A stretch of DNA of 28,568 bases from DATEMK01 sp035275625 (GTDB lineage: Bacteria > Bacteroidota > Bacteroidia > AKYH767-A > OLB10), in the NCBI GenBank assembly GCA_035275625.1, contig DATEMK010000347.1, positions 1 to 28,568 of the forward strand, in the 5' to 3' direction. The notes under the pieces are model-generated. The model searched no databases. It saw only the letters and a program-made list of their open reading frames with translations, and had not been told where the DNA came from. A program made the translations under genes and the position numbers. Each line of letters starts with the position of its first letter. Positions within the stretch are counted from its first letter, which is position 1. Positions 16,772 to 26,600 of this stretch are shown here, one piece after another.

Positions 16772-18690
16772 CAATCTAAAACTAAATCTGATACATTCAC
16801 CGGAACAAAAACAGAAACCAATGTTCCCTTATTTATTTTTGAATCAATTTCAATCTGCCCGTTTATAAGGCTCACCCGCGAGTTGATATTGTACCAGCCG
16901 TTTCCTTTACCGGTTTCTAATAGCTTCGTGTCAAAACCTTTTCCGTTATCTTCCATCATAACAGTCAGTTCGTTTTCTGAAAGCATTACCTGAATGCTTA
17001 CTTCCGCAGCATGTGCATACTTGATAACATTGTTTATCCATTCCTGTACAATGCGGAATACATTAATTTCAATCGCATTTTCAAAACGTGGAATTTCTTC
17101 GTCAGCATCAAACCGGAACTGAATGCTCCCGCTTTTATTGAGATTGTCAACCATATCCTGTATGGCAGCTTTAAGTCCGAAACGGATCAAATGCACAGGC
17201 ATCATCCGGTGCGAAATATTCCTGAGTTCGGTAAATGAATTATCAATAAGGTTCAGCGCACTGGCAAGCTGCGGGTCTGTTGTTCCCACCGATAATTTCT
17301 GCGAAAGCGATTCTACATTTAACCGTGCCGCTGACAGTACCTGCCCCAGCCCGTCATGCAGCTCACCTGCTATATGTTTCCGTTCATTTTCCTGTGCCAT
17401 AATCATGCTTTGATTGCGGAGCCGTTCCTGCTTTATTTTTTCTTCCTGTATTACCTGTTTTGTTTTTAAACGGTGGCGGTTAAATAAAAGCGTTCCAATG
17501 ATGGCGGCAAGAAGAAATGAAACAGATAGAAAAACATTCCGTGTTTTTTGTTTGTCAATCTCCGCCTGCTGCAACTTTATCTTGTTTTCTTTTTCTGTTG
17601 CTTCATACTTTGCCTGCAGATCATTTACCTGCCTGCTGTTCTTTTCATTTAGTATGGAATCCTTATACAAAGTATATAGTTTATAATTCTTCAAAGCATT
17701 GGGAGCATCTTTCATTTCTTCATAAGTGACCGAATAACTCTGGTAAATATTTCTGAAATCTCTTTTTGCTTTTGTCTGCTTTGCTATTTCTAATGCCTGG
17801 TCAAGGTAGCTGATGGCAGCAGCATGATTGCCCGACATGCTTTCTACATCTGCAAGGTTTCCATATAACATCGGAAGCTTGTTCAGCTCCCCGATTTCTT
17901 TCCTGATTGCCGCAGCCTGCCCGATCAATTCTTTCGCTTTTTCATTCTGTTCGTAGTCAACATATATTGCACCAATACAGTTCAGCGAACTTGCAATGCC
18001 AGATTTGTCTCCGAGTTTTTTTCTCATCTCAAGTGACTCCTGGTAATACTTCATTGCTGCTGTGTCCTGTTCCTGCGCAAAATAAATATTACCGATATTC
18101 TGCAACGAAGCTGCAACTTCTTTCTCCCACCCTTCTTCCTGGCGCATTTTTAATGCGCGTGTATGAAACTCAAGCGCCTTATCGTACTTCTGTAAATCAA
18201 GATGACAAATACCGATGTTATTGAGTACATCAGAAATAATTTTCTTTGCACCAATTTTCTCTGCAATGGAAAGCGCCTGCATGTAAGTTTCAATCGCCTC
18301 TTTAAAGTTGCCCTGCAATGTTTCAATGTTGCCTTTATTTTGAATGGACTTTGCAATTAGACTATTGTCTTTAATCTCATTGCTCGCCTTTAATGCATAT
18401 TCCAATTGCCTCAATGCTGTTTCATATTTACCGGAATCCTCCTCAAGAGAAGCGAGCACAATTAATGCTTCCGTTTCACCTTTCCTGTAATTTATTTTAC
18501 GTGAGCTTTGTAAAGCCTCCATTGCAGCAGGACCTGCAAGCGGAGAATGTTCATCTGCATACTGCTCCGCATGGCTGTTGAGCGAATCAATGTGAACAAT
18601 GGTTGCTTTATCACTGTTGCTCTGTGCAACAGATAAAATCGTGGAAACCAACAATACCGGAACGAATAAAAGAGGGAGAGATATTTTCAT
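16771..18690 (-). CDS. TPR-containing sensor histidine kinase (HisKA_3 type)
   Basis: The 639-residue product has a signal peptide (to about residue 23), a periplasmic sensor part made of about six TPR units (roughly 70-310) and a coiled-coil linker rich in K, E and Q (about 345-385). One membrane segment follows (386-403), then the NarX/DegS-type HisKA_3 dimerisation domain with H445 in GELHDGLGQ. The HATPase_c domain has the N-box around WINNVIKYAHA (551 on), the G1 box EDNGKGFD (580-587) and the G2 box GKGNGW (594-599). All catalytic motifs look intact. TPR sensors of this type are common in Bacteroidota; the ligand or partner protein is unknown. It is coupled to the NarL-type regulator by TGATG. 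Confidence 0.94.
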   Translation of the reverse strand: MKISLPLLFVPVLLVSTILSVAQSNSDKATIVHIDSLNSHAEQYADEHSPLAGPAAMEALQSSRKINYRKGETEALIVLASLEEDSGKYETALRQLEYALKASNEIKDNSLIAKSIQNKGNIETLQGNFKEAIETYMQALSIAEKIGAKKIISDVLNNIGICHLDLQKYDKALEFHTRALKMRQEEGWEKEVAASLQNIGNIYFAQEQDTAAMKYYQESLEMRKKLGDKSGIASSLNCIGAIYVDYEQNEKAKELIGQAAAIRKEIGELNKLPMLYGNLADVESMSGNHAAAISYLDQALEIAKQTKAKRDFRNIYQSYSVTYEEMKDAPNALKNYKLYTLYKDSILNEKNSRQVNDLQAKYEATEKENKIKLQQAEIDKQKTRNVFLSVSFLLAAIIGTLLFNRHRLKTKQVIQEEKIKQERLRNQSMIMAQENERKHIAGELHDGLGQVLSAARLNVESLSQKLSVGTTDPQLASALNLIDNSFTELRNISHRMMPVHLIRFGLKAAIQDMVDNLNKSGSIQFRFDADEEIPRFENAIEINVFRIVQEWINNVIKYAHAAEVSIQVMLSENELTVMMEDNGKGFDTKLLETGKGNGWYNINSRVSLINGQIEIDSKINKGTLVSVFVPVNVSDLVLD

Positions 18691-19051
18691 TTTAATGGGA
18701 ATGTTGGTGTAAATATTGGAAATTTATTTCAATATGACGTTGTTTTTATACCCGGTAAACAAGACTGGGTAAAAAAGTTTGCAACATTCTTCGTGCTCAA
18801 ACCTGCTGTGGCAGAAATAAAATAAAGCTGAATTTTTTTTGAAAAAACATCTTCGAAAAGCCGTCCTGCAAACGAAAGCGGCAGTAAAGAATTAGAAAAA
18901 AAAATGTTGTCGTTTTATTTTTTTGTGAATTAGGAAAGAAAAATTACTTTTGATTAAATGAAACAACCGTCTCCTAAAGAGGAGACTATGGAGGGACACA
19001 GGGAGATAAACGTCACAATTAAAACGACAATAACTTTTATAAAAAAAAGAA
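18691..19051. other. Divergent intergenic region (361 bases), A+T-rich, one hairpin
   Basis: No gene is seen between the histidine kinase start and the DUF1801-like gene. The region holds TACCC/GGGTA arms at 18749-18753 and 18767-18771 and the hairpin at 18969-18986. Otherwise it is low-complexity A+T-rich sequence and must contain both divergent promoters. No clear -7/-33 pair was found. Confidence 0.5.
18969..18986. repeat. GTCTCCT-AAAG-AGGAGAC hairpin
   Basis: GTCTCCT (18969-18975) and AGGAGAC (18980-18986) pair perfectly around a 4-base loop, followed by TATGGAGGGACACAGGGAG. From memory this style (a CTCC/GGAG hairpin with a GGAGGG-type tail) resembles a dispersed intergenic repeat found in Bacteroidota. 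It sits 66 bases before the DUF1801-like gene. Confidence 0.5.
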
Positions 19052-19372
19052 ATGAATAAAGACATCCAGGCATACAATGACTTACAATCACCTGAAGACA
19101 GGGAAATTTGTAATATCCTTTCTAAAGAAATCAGCCGCTATTTACCCAGTAAACTGAAAAATTGTGTCCGGTTGTTGTTTTGGAGCGGTCAGTCTTTTGA
19201 TGAGCAAGTGTTGCAAAAGGAAGGTACTTTCAAAGCTGCCGAAGCCCGTTACACATCTGCAAAACAAATTAATAAAACTGATTTGAAACGCTGGCTTAAA
19301 AAGTCGATAAAGATTCAATGGGATTATAAAAATATAGTCAAACGAAAAGGTGTTTTGGAAAGACTAAAATGA
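19052..19372 (+). CDS. DUF1801-like small protein, apparently with an internal deletion
   Basis: The 106-residue product starts MNKDIQAYNDLQSPEDREIC and ends LKRWLKKSIKIQWDYKNIV-KRKGVLERLK. From memory this matches a Bacteroidota DUF1801-type family of about 130 residues. In that family the part between the first helices and the RLLFWSGQSFDE strand holds a segment rich in H, W and P (HAHPVWFLDGNP-like) plus a G-Y pair. Here ISRYLP runs directly into SKLKNCVRLLFWSG near residue 50, so about 20-25 residues seem to be missing in frame. The family has no known enzyme activity; the fold is YdhG-like. The TGA at 19370-19372 is directly followed by the ATG of the next small gene. It may be non-functional. 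The family match is recalled, not searched. Confidence 0.7.
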   Translation: MNKDIQAYNDLQSPEDREICNILSKEISRYLPSKLKNCVRLLFWSGQSFDEQVLQKEGTFKAAEARYTSAKQINKTDLKRWLKKSIKIQWDYKNIVKRKGVLERLK

Positions 19373-19549
19373 ATGGAAATGAAAACAAAGGAACATGTTC
19401 ATTTTCACAAAGGCGGTTCCATTTGGGCAAAAGGACAAATGCCTGGCGACCAGATGCACGGTTACTGGGAGTTGTATCGCAAGGACGGAGTAATTATGCG
19501 CTCAGGTTACTTCGAGGCTCTAGTTTCTTCTTTTTCTTTTTCTTTTTAA
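19373..19549 (+). CDS. Truncated YwqK/MORN-like small protein
   Basis: This 58-codon frame begins with the ATG immediately after the TGA of the DUF1801-like gene; a second ATG at 19379 gives MKTKEHVHFH. The body reads HKGGSIWAKGQMPGD, then HGYWELYRKDGVIMRSGYFE. That is the repeated 'shape' of MORN-type YwqK antitoxin-family proteins (GYWExxRKDGxxMRSGYFE). In relatives, as I recall, a further 20 or so residues follow (a second GEWTTYD-type unit). Here the frame instead runs into LVSSFSFSF and stops, inside the end of the convergent phosphatidyltransferase gene. The gene is therefore probably 3'-truncated. YwqK family function is not firmly established. Confidence 0.65.
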   Translation: MEMKTKEHVHFHKGGSIWAKGQMPGDQMHGYWELYRKDGVIMRSGYFEALVSSFSFSF

Positions 19550-20104
19550 AACCCAGTACACCCCTTTTACATCAGCTTCCCATTTCGGAAGCAGCGATAT
19601 GAGAATGATTTCTTCTACGAGATCAATTATTGTAATCCATGCGGCAGCATAAAATAAAATCAAAACAGGATGAGGAAGAAAAAAAATACTCAGCATAAAA
19701 AATCCCTGCAGCACGGCTGCAACTTTTGCAGTATAGGTATGAAAGCTTGTTTGCTTATGGTAGCGGAAGTAAGCAAAAATATTTTGTAAGATGAATAACA
19801 CGAGGAGAATACTGACAAGGATTATTTCACTGCGGATAAACCCGGGCTTGAGTACAAACAAACCAACAATCGCTGCCGCAATAGTGAGATCATCCCCGAT
19901 GGAATCAAGCCGGGATCCGAAGCGGCTTGTTACTTTATATTTACGTGCTAAATAGCCATCCACCGCATCTGTCAGGAAGCTGACGGCTAACAGCCATTTA
20001 AAAAGCACCGCCTGGTGAGTGATAATTAATACGACTAGTACCGGTGCAGCTGCAATCCGGTACCTGGTAATTAAATTAACTATGTAATAGCTGCGTTTAC
20101 TCAT
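19520..20104 (-). CDS. CDP-alcohol phosphatidyltransferase family protein
   Basis: These membrane enzymes transfer a phosphatidyl group from CDP-diacylglycerol to an alcohol; PgsA (phosphatidylglycerophosphate synthase) is the closest type by length. The 194-residue product has the full signature DGx2ARx8Gx3Dx3D: D49, G50, A53, R54, G63, D67 and D71. About six membrane segments surround it. The C-terminus is a basic tail, LKRKRKRRN. Its last 30 bases overlap the convergent truncated YwqK-like gene, so the tail may have been altered by the same event. Substrate alcohol cannot be told from sequence. The ATG at 20102-20104 is the only sensible start. Confidence 0.9.
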   Translation of the reverse strand: MSKRSYYIVNLITRYRIAAAPVLVVLIITHQAVLFKWLLAVSFLTDAVDGYLARKYKVTSRFGSRLDSIGDDLTIAAAIVGLFVLKPGFIRSEIILVSILLVLFILQNIFAYFRYHKQTSFHTYTAKVAAVLQGFFMLSIFFLPHPVLILFYAAAWITIIDLVEEIILISLLPKWEADVKGVYWVLKRKRKRRN

Positions 20105-20687
20105 TTGAAAACAGGAACATCTTCAGCGGTAAATTTAATCATTCTGCATCTTACCCTGCTGCCCCTGCAAGTATTCAAATCTTAAAGTGTAAAAGGTATA
20201 AAAACAAACCGGGAGCGCTGAATTATTAAAACAATTTGCGCCCTTTTTGTATTACTGGCAAATTATTTGGAGCAGCGGTTTTTTTGATTATTTAAAAAAG
20301 AGTTTGAATTGCAAAACAGAGCCCTTATTTATTTTCTGATCATTTTTCTTCCGTAAACAGGGTGTAAAGTATTTTCAAATATCATGTGGTTTCAGCATGG
20401 AAATTAATTTTTACTGAACCTTTTACTAAAAACATTACACAGCTTTTTCTTCTTTTTCAAACGCAATTAAAATTTGCTTTCGTGAATTGACGCCCATTTG
20501 ATATGGATGACTCACGAAATGTGCCGGCATTTTTAAGTTACTTTTTTAAAAAACTTACAAATAACGGTTTGATGCCTTATTTCAAAGCATTCGGAGGGTG
20601 ATGAACGTATTATTGAATGAATTCAAAACCTGGAACATTTAAGATACTGAAACAAAATGTCATTTCAAACGAATAAATCCTATCTAC
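20105..20687. other. Divergent intergenic region (583 bases), no gene seen
   Basis: No frame with a credible product, no RNA fold and no insertion sequence was recognised between the phosphatidyltransferase start and the giant surface protein start. It is A+T-rich. A small dyad, TTGAAT-GA-ATTCAA (20613-20626), lies about 60 bases before the giant gene and could be an operator. No convincing TAnnTTTG element was found on the plus strand. A long regulated leader is possible. Confidence 0.5.
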
Positions 20688-23600
20688 ATGAATAAAAAAC
20701 TACTTAAAAAAATTTCTGTAAGTCTGCTGGTTATTCTGATGACGTGTTTCATTCAGAAAACGTACGCCAGCCATTCAATGGGTGCGGATCTGACTTACGA
20801 ATGCCTCGGGGGTAACACCTACAAAGTAAGGCTTTCATTTTACAGGGACTGCATCGGGATAGCTGCGCCCACCAATGCTTACGTCAACATCTCTTCAGCT
20901 TCCTGCGGGCAAACGCTCGGGGTAACATGTTATCCCATACCCGGAACGGGTCAGGAGGTAACACCTATTTGTCCGAGCGCAACGTCAACCTGTAATGGTG
21001 GAAATTTCACCGGCATACAGGAATGGGTCTATGAAGGGATTGTCACGCTTCCGATGCAATGCACAGACTGGATGTTCAGCTATAACCTGTGCTGCAGAAA
21101 TGCTGCGATCACCACCATAACCACTCCGGGAGTAAGCACATTTTATATTTATGCAACGTTAAATAATGTGATCAGCCCATGCAATAACTCCCCGACATTT
21201 TCCAATAAGCCTGTTCCGTTTATTTGCCAGGGACAGGAATTTTGTTTTAATCACGGAGCTTTTGACAGTGATGGCGATTCATTGGTTTATTCACTCATAA
21301 CTCCTCTTCAGACTGCCGGTTCTACTGTCAATTATATTAACCCATATTCTGCAACCAATCCCTTGAACTCTATTCCTGCTATGCAGTTTAACACGCAGAC
21401 AGGTGACATTTGCATGACACCACAGCAATTGCAGGTAACCGTAATGGCAGTGCTGGTGGAAGAATACAGGAATGGTGTGCTGATTGGTTCAGTGGAACGT
21501 GATATTCAAATTACTGTTATTACATGCACCAATACACTGCCTACCCTGACCGGCATTAACGGAACGAATAATTTTACAGCCACTATTTGTGCAAACCAGC
21601 AATTCTGTTTTGATATTTTTTCCAATGATCCGGATGCCGGGCAAAATGTTTTTGTGTCATGGGATAACGGAATTCCTGCCGGTACATTTTCCACAAACAC
21701 TGCACAGCATCCGACCGGAATTTTTTGCTGGACTCCGACAACTGCTGACATCGGGGGAACATATTGTTTTACGGCAAAAGTACATGACGATGCCTGTCCT
21801 TATATGGGCTCACAGATCTATTCGTACTGTCTTACCGTTATAGGTGTAACCGCTGACGCAGGACCGGATCAATTCATAGCCTGCAATGATTTTGCAACGA
21901 TTTATGCAAACGGCAGCGGAGGAAATCCTCCTTATACTTATCTATGGAGCACCGGTGCAACCCAGCAGGGCATTACTGTGCCATCGGGGACGTACGTTGT
22001 TACCGTAAGTGATGGAACATGTTCCGGAACTGATACTGTAGAAATAGTTGATGCATACATTCCCATAGCAGCTTTTACAGCAAATCCCGGCTGCTTCAAT
22101 ATGCCTGTTCAATTTATTGATCAGTCCACTACTCCCGGGGGAACCATTAACTCATGGTCATGGAATTTTGGAGACGGCACAACATCTAACATACAAAACC
22201 CGATTCATCTTTACATTGCACCTGGAACTTATAACGTTACACTTATTATTGCAAACAGCTTTGGCTGTATTGATACGGTTACCCTTCCCATAACAATTCT
22301 GCCAATTCCGATTGCAGATTTTACATTTCCAACGATATGTGCAGGAACAGCTGTTCCATTTACAAATACAACTACCCCTGCCGGGAGCTTATATACATGG
22401 AACTGGAATTTAGGAAATGGCCAGACTTCTAACGGACAGAATGCGACCGGTGTTTATCCGAATGCAGGAACTTATACAGTTACGCTCATTGCCGGAGATT
22501 CACTTGGATGCGCTGATACTATCACACAACAGGTGACCGTGAATCCAAGCCCGGTTGCAGGATTTACTTTTACAGGTGGAAGCACTTGCCAGAATGGTTC
22601 TGTTACACTTACAAATACTTCAACAGGCGGTGTTTCTTATTACTGGAATTTAGGAAACGGTCAGACTTCTACTCTTCAGGATCCAACTGTTACCTATAAC
22701 CAACCAGGGAACTATGATATCACTTTAGTAGTAACAAGTGCGAACGGATGCGTAGATTCTCTCACGCAAACAGTTACTATTTTTCCGCTTCCAACTGCCA
22801 ATGCCGGTCCGGATCAGCATGTTTGTCTTGGCGGAAACGTAACACTTATCGGATCAGGGGGAGTTATTTATCAATGGAGCAATGGCGCCACTACGGATAT
22901 TACTACAGTTTCTCCCAGTAATACTACTACATATACAGTAACTGTTACGGATGCAAATGGTTGTACTGCCATTGACCAGGTAACAGTAATTGTTGACCCG
23001 TTACCAATAGCCACCATCAGCCCTGATCAATCAATATGTCTTGGACAAAGTGTTACCCTGACTGCAGGTGGTGGAAACACTTACTCATGGAATCCAACAG
23101 GCAGCACTACTTCAACAATAACAGTCACACCCTCAAATTCTACCACGTATGCAGTTAACGTTACAGACGGAAACGGATGCACCGGAACTGCATTTGTAAA
23201 TGTAACGGTTCATCCGTTGCCATCCGTTAATTTACAAAACGGGTTTGTCTGCACAGGGCAAACTACTATATTAGATGCAGGAAACCCGGGTTCAACCTAT
23301 TATTGGACTCCTAATGGCCAAACCACTCAAACCATCACAGTATCTAGTGCCGGAACATACGGAGTTATTGTTACTAATGCTTTCGGGTGCACGGATACTG
23401 ATTCAAGCATCATAAGTTTAGGGGGAACCATTACAAACAATCTTTCAAATGTTGCATTTTGCCAGGGAGGAAGCGCTGTGCTGGATGCCGGAAACCCGGG
23501 TAATACTTACCTGTGGACACCCGGTGGCCAGACAACTCAGACTATTACAGTAAACAGTTCAGGCTCTTACAGTGTTGTCATTACTGATCCCAACGGATGC

Positions 23601-26600
23601 AGCGGAACCATTTCCACAACCGTAAATGTGAATCCTTTGCCACAGGCGAATTTCACTCCTAATGATGTGTGTATAAATGACCCTATGAATTTCTTTGATA
23701 TTTCTGTTGTGAATGGCGGAACTATCACTTCATGGCAATGGGATTTCGGAGACGGAAATGTTTCGCAGCAGCAAAACCCGGTTCACGTATATGCAAATCC
23801 GGGGAACTATACCGTGACATTTACTGTCACTTCTAATTCAGGATGCACAAGCACTATTGTAAAATCCTTTAATGTATTCCCGCTTCCTTCTGCAAACTTC
23901 AACTTTAATAATAATTGTGCTGGAAATAATATAGCCTTTACCAATGCTTCCACAACTTCTGTCGGAAATATTGTTTCATGGAACTGGAATTTTGGTGACG
24001 GCTCAACTTCAACACTGCAAAATCCATTGCATCAATTTGCGGCAGCAGGGACATATCCTGTTACCTTATTGGTAACTACAGGTGGCGGATGCGAAGATAG
24101 CATTGTAAAGCAAGTTACAGTATTTCCTTTACCTGTGGCAGATTTTACTGCCACTACAGCATGTTTACATGACCTGACGGTATTTACAAATAATTCCACG
24201 GTGCCAAATGGTGTAATGTCAGGATGGTTATGGAATTTTGGTGACGCAACCACTGCAGGCGTCCAGAACCCGGTTCATACATATTCAACTTCGGGTACAT
24301 TCAACGTTAGTTTAATTGTTACCTCAACAGACGGATGCAGCGACACAATTCAAAAACCGGTTATTGTGAACCCGCTTCCGAATGCAAATGCAGGAACTGA
24401 CCAGTCTATCTGCAGCGGAGGTTCAGCTACATTAACCGCGACAGGAGGTACCTCGTACTTATGGAACCCTGGTGGAGCAACTACCGCAAGCATAACAGTT
24501 AATCCTCTTATTAATTCATTTTATGGGGTGGTTGTTACTGATGCAAACGGATGTTCCGACACCGATTCTGTTCTTGTAATCATAAAAGCTCTTCCAGTCG
24601 CAAGTGCCGGACCTGATAAAGCAGTTTGCGCGGGATTAAGCGCAACACTTACGGCTACAGGTGGCGTTAGTTACCTGTGGAATCCGGGAGGGGCAACAAC
24701 TGCAAGCATTACTGTTAATCCTTCTTCAACCACATCTTATATCGTTACTGTTACGGGCGCTAACGGATGCACTTCAACAGATACTGCTAATGTGACCATT
24801 AATCAAATGCCGGTTATAAGTGCAGGTCCTGATGCAACGATTTGCAATGGTTCCACAACAGGATTGACAGCATCCGGGGGCATCTCTTATATATGGTCTC
24901 CTTCCGGAGATACTTCTGCAACAATTTATGTAAATCCAGCCGCTAATACCACTTATACCGTCCTTGTAACGGATACGAACGGTTGTAAAAACTCCGATAC
25001 TATAGACGTATTTGTAAATCCAACACCCGTAGTTAATTTATCACCAACATTTATTTGTGCGGGAAATTCTACAACACTCAATGCAGGAAATACCGGCTCT
25101 ACATTTCTATGGACACCGAATGGAGAAACTACTCAGAGTATAACGGTGAGCGATTCAGGAAACTATGGCGTGATCGTCACAAATTCTTTCGGATGCCAGG
25201 GAAGTGGATCTTCAATTGTAACGGTCGGGGGTACAGGAATAATGGGGAATTTAGGAAATGTTGCTTTCTGTGCTGGCGGGAATGATACCTTAAATGCAGG
25301 GAATGCGGGTTCCACTTATATATGGTCAAATGGAGCGACTTCTCAAAGTATTGTCGTAAATGCAGCGGGTACATATACCGTTACTATAACAGATCCTACC
25401 GGCTGTACAAATAGTTTTTACTCGAATGTATCTGTGAATCCTTTACCGGTTCCTGATTTTACGACTTCACCTACCTGTTTGAGTTCCATGATACCTTTCA
25501 ATAATACTTCCACTATTCCGAGCGGTAATATTATTTCCTGGTCATGGGATTTTGGGGATGGAACAAATTCAACATTGCAAAATCCAACTCACCAGTATGC
25601 AACTTCGGGTATTCATGTAGTTACTTTGCAGGCAACCTCCGGAAATGGATGTACTGCATCTGTTACACAGAATGTTGGAGTAGGTGCTGAACCAACAGCG
25701 AATTTCTCAGGCAATGCATCATGCTTCGGAACGGCTGCAGTTTTCACAGATCTTTCAACAATTACCAATGGAGTTATTTCTTCATGGGACTGGAATTTTG
25801 GTGACGGCTCTTCTTCAACTCAGCAAAACCCTTCTCATTTATATAATGCACCGGGAACTTATAATGTAACGGTCACTGTTGCTTCAGGTGGTGGATGTAC
25901 AGCTTCTTTCACAGCATCGGTAACCATAAATCCAAAACCTGTTGCAGATTTTTCAACCACTTCGGTATGTAAAAATGCAACAACTGATTTTACCGATCTG
26001 TCAACTATGCAAAATGGTTCAATAAACAGTTATGCATGGTCTTTCGGAGATGGAGGAACTTCGAACTTGCAAAATCCTTCACACACTTATGCGAATGATG
26101 GTTCATATACGGCAACTTTAATTGTAACATCAGATCTTGGATGTACCGATACGATTTCGCAAACTGTCAAAGTGAATCCATTACCTCTGGTGAGTTTTAC
26201 TGCTCCTGCAGTTTGTTTTGGAAATGCAACGATTTACTCGGATGGTTCTTCTGTGACATCAGGCAGCATTAATGGCTGGTATTGGGAATTCGGGGATGGA
26301 ACAAGTTCAAATCAGCAGAATCCGTCTCATATATTTAATAACGATGGAACGTATAATGTTATGCTCGTTGTTACTACGGATAACGGTTGCAGCGATTCAT
26401 CAACGCAATCTGTAATTGTAAACCCTTTACCGGGTGGAGGATTTGTTTCACAAAACGTTTGTTTGAACAATGCAACGCAATTTACAGATACTTCAACTGT
26501 AAGCAGTGGTTCTATAACAAACTGGTTATGGGATTTAGGAGATGGAAATAATTCATCCGTACAGAACCCTTCACATATCTATTCAACTCCGGGAACGTAT

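Noticed and set aside
19369..19602. A 77-codon plus-strand frame over the YwqK-like gene
   Set aside because: It is the other frame of the same DNA, without family patterns, and runs into the antisense of the phosphatidyltransferase; the frame from 19373 carries the recognisable motifs.
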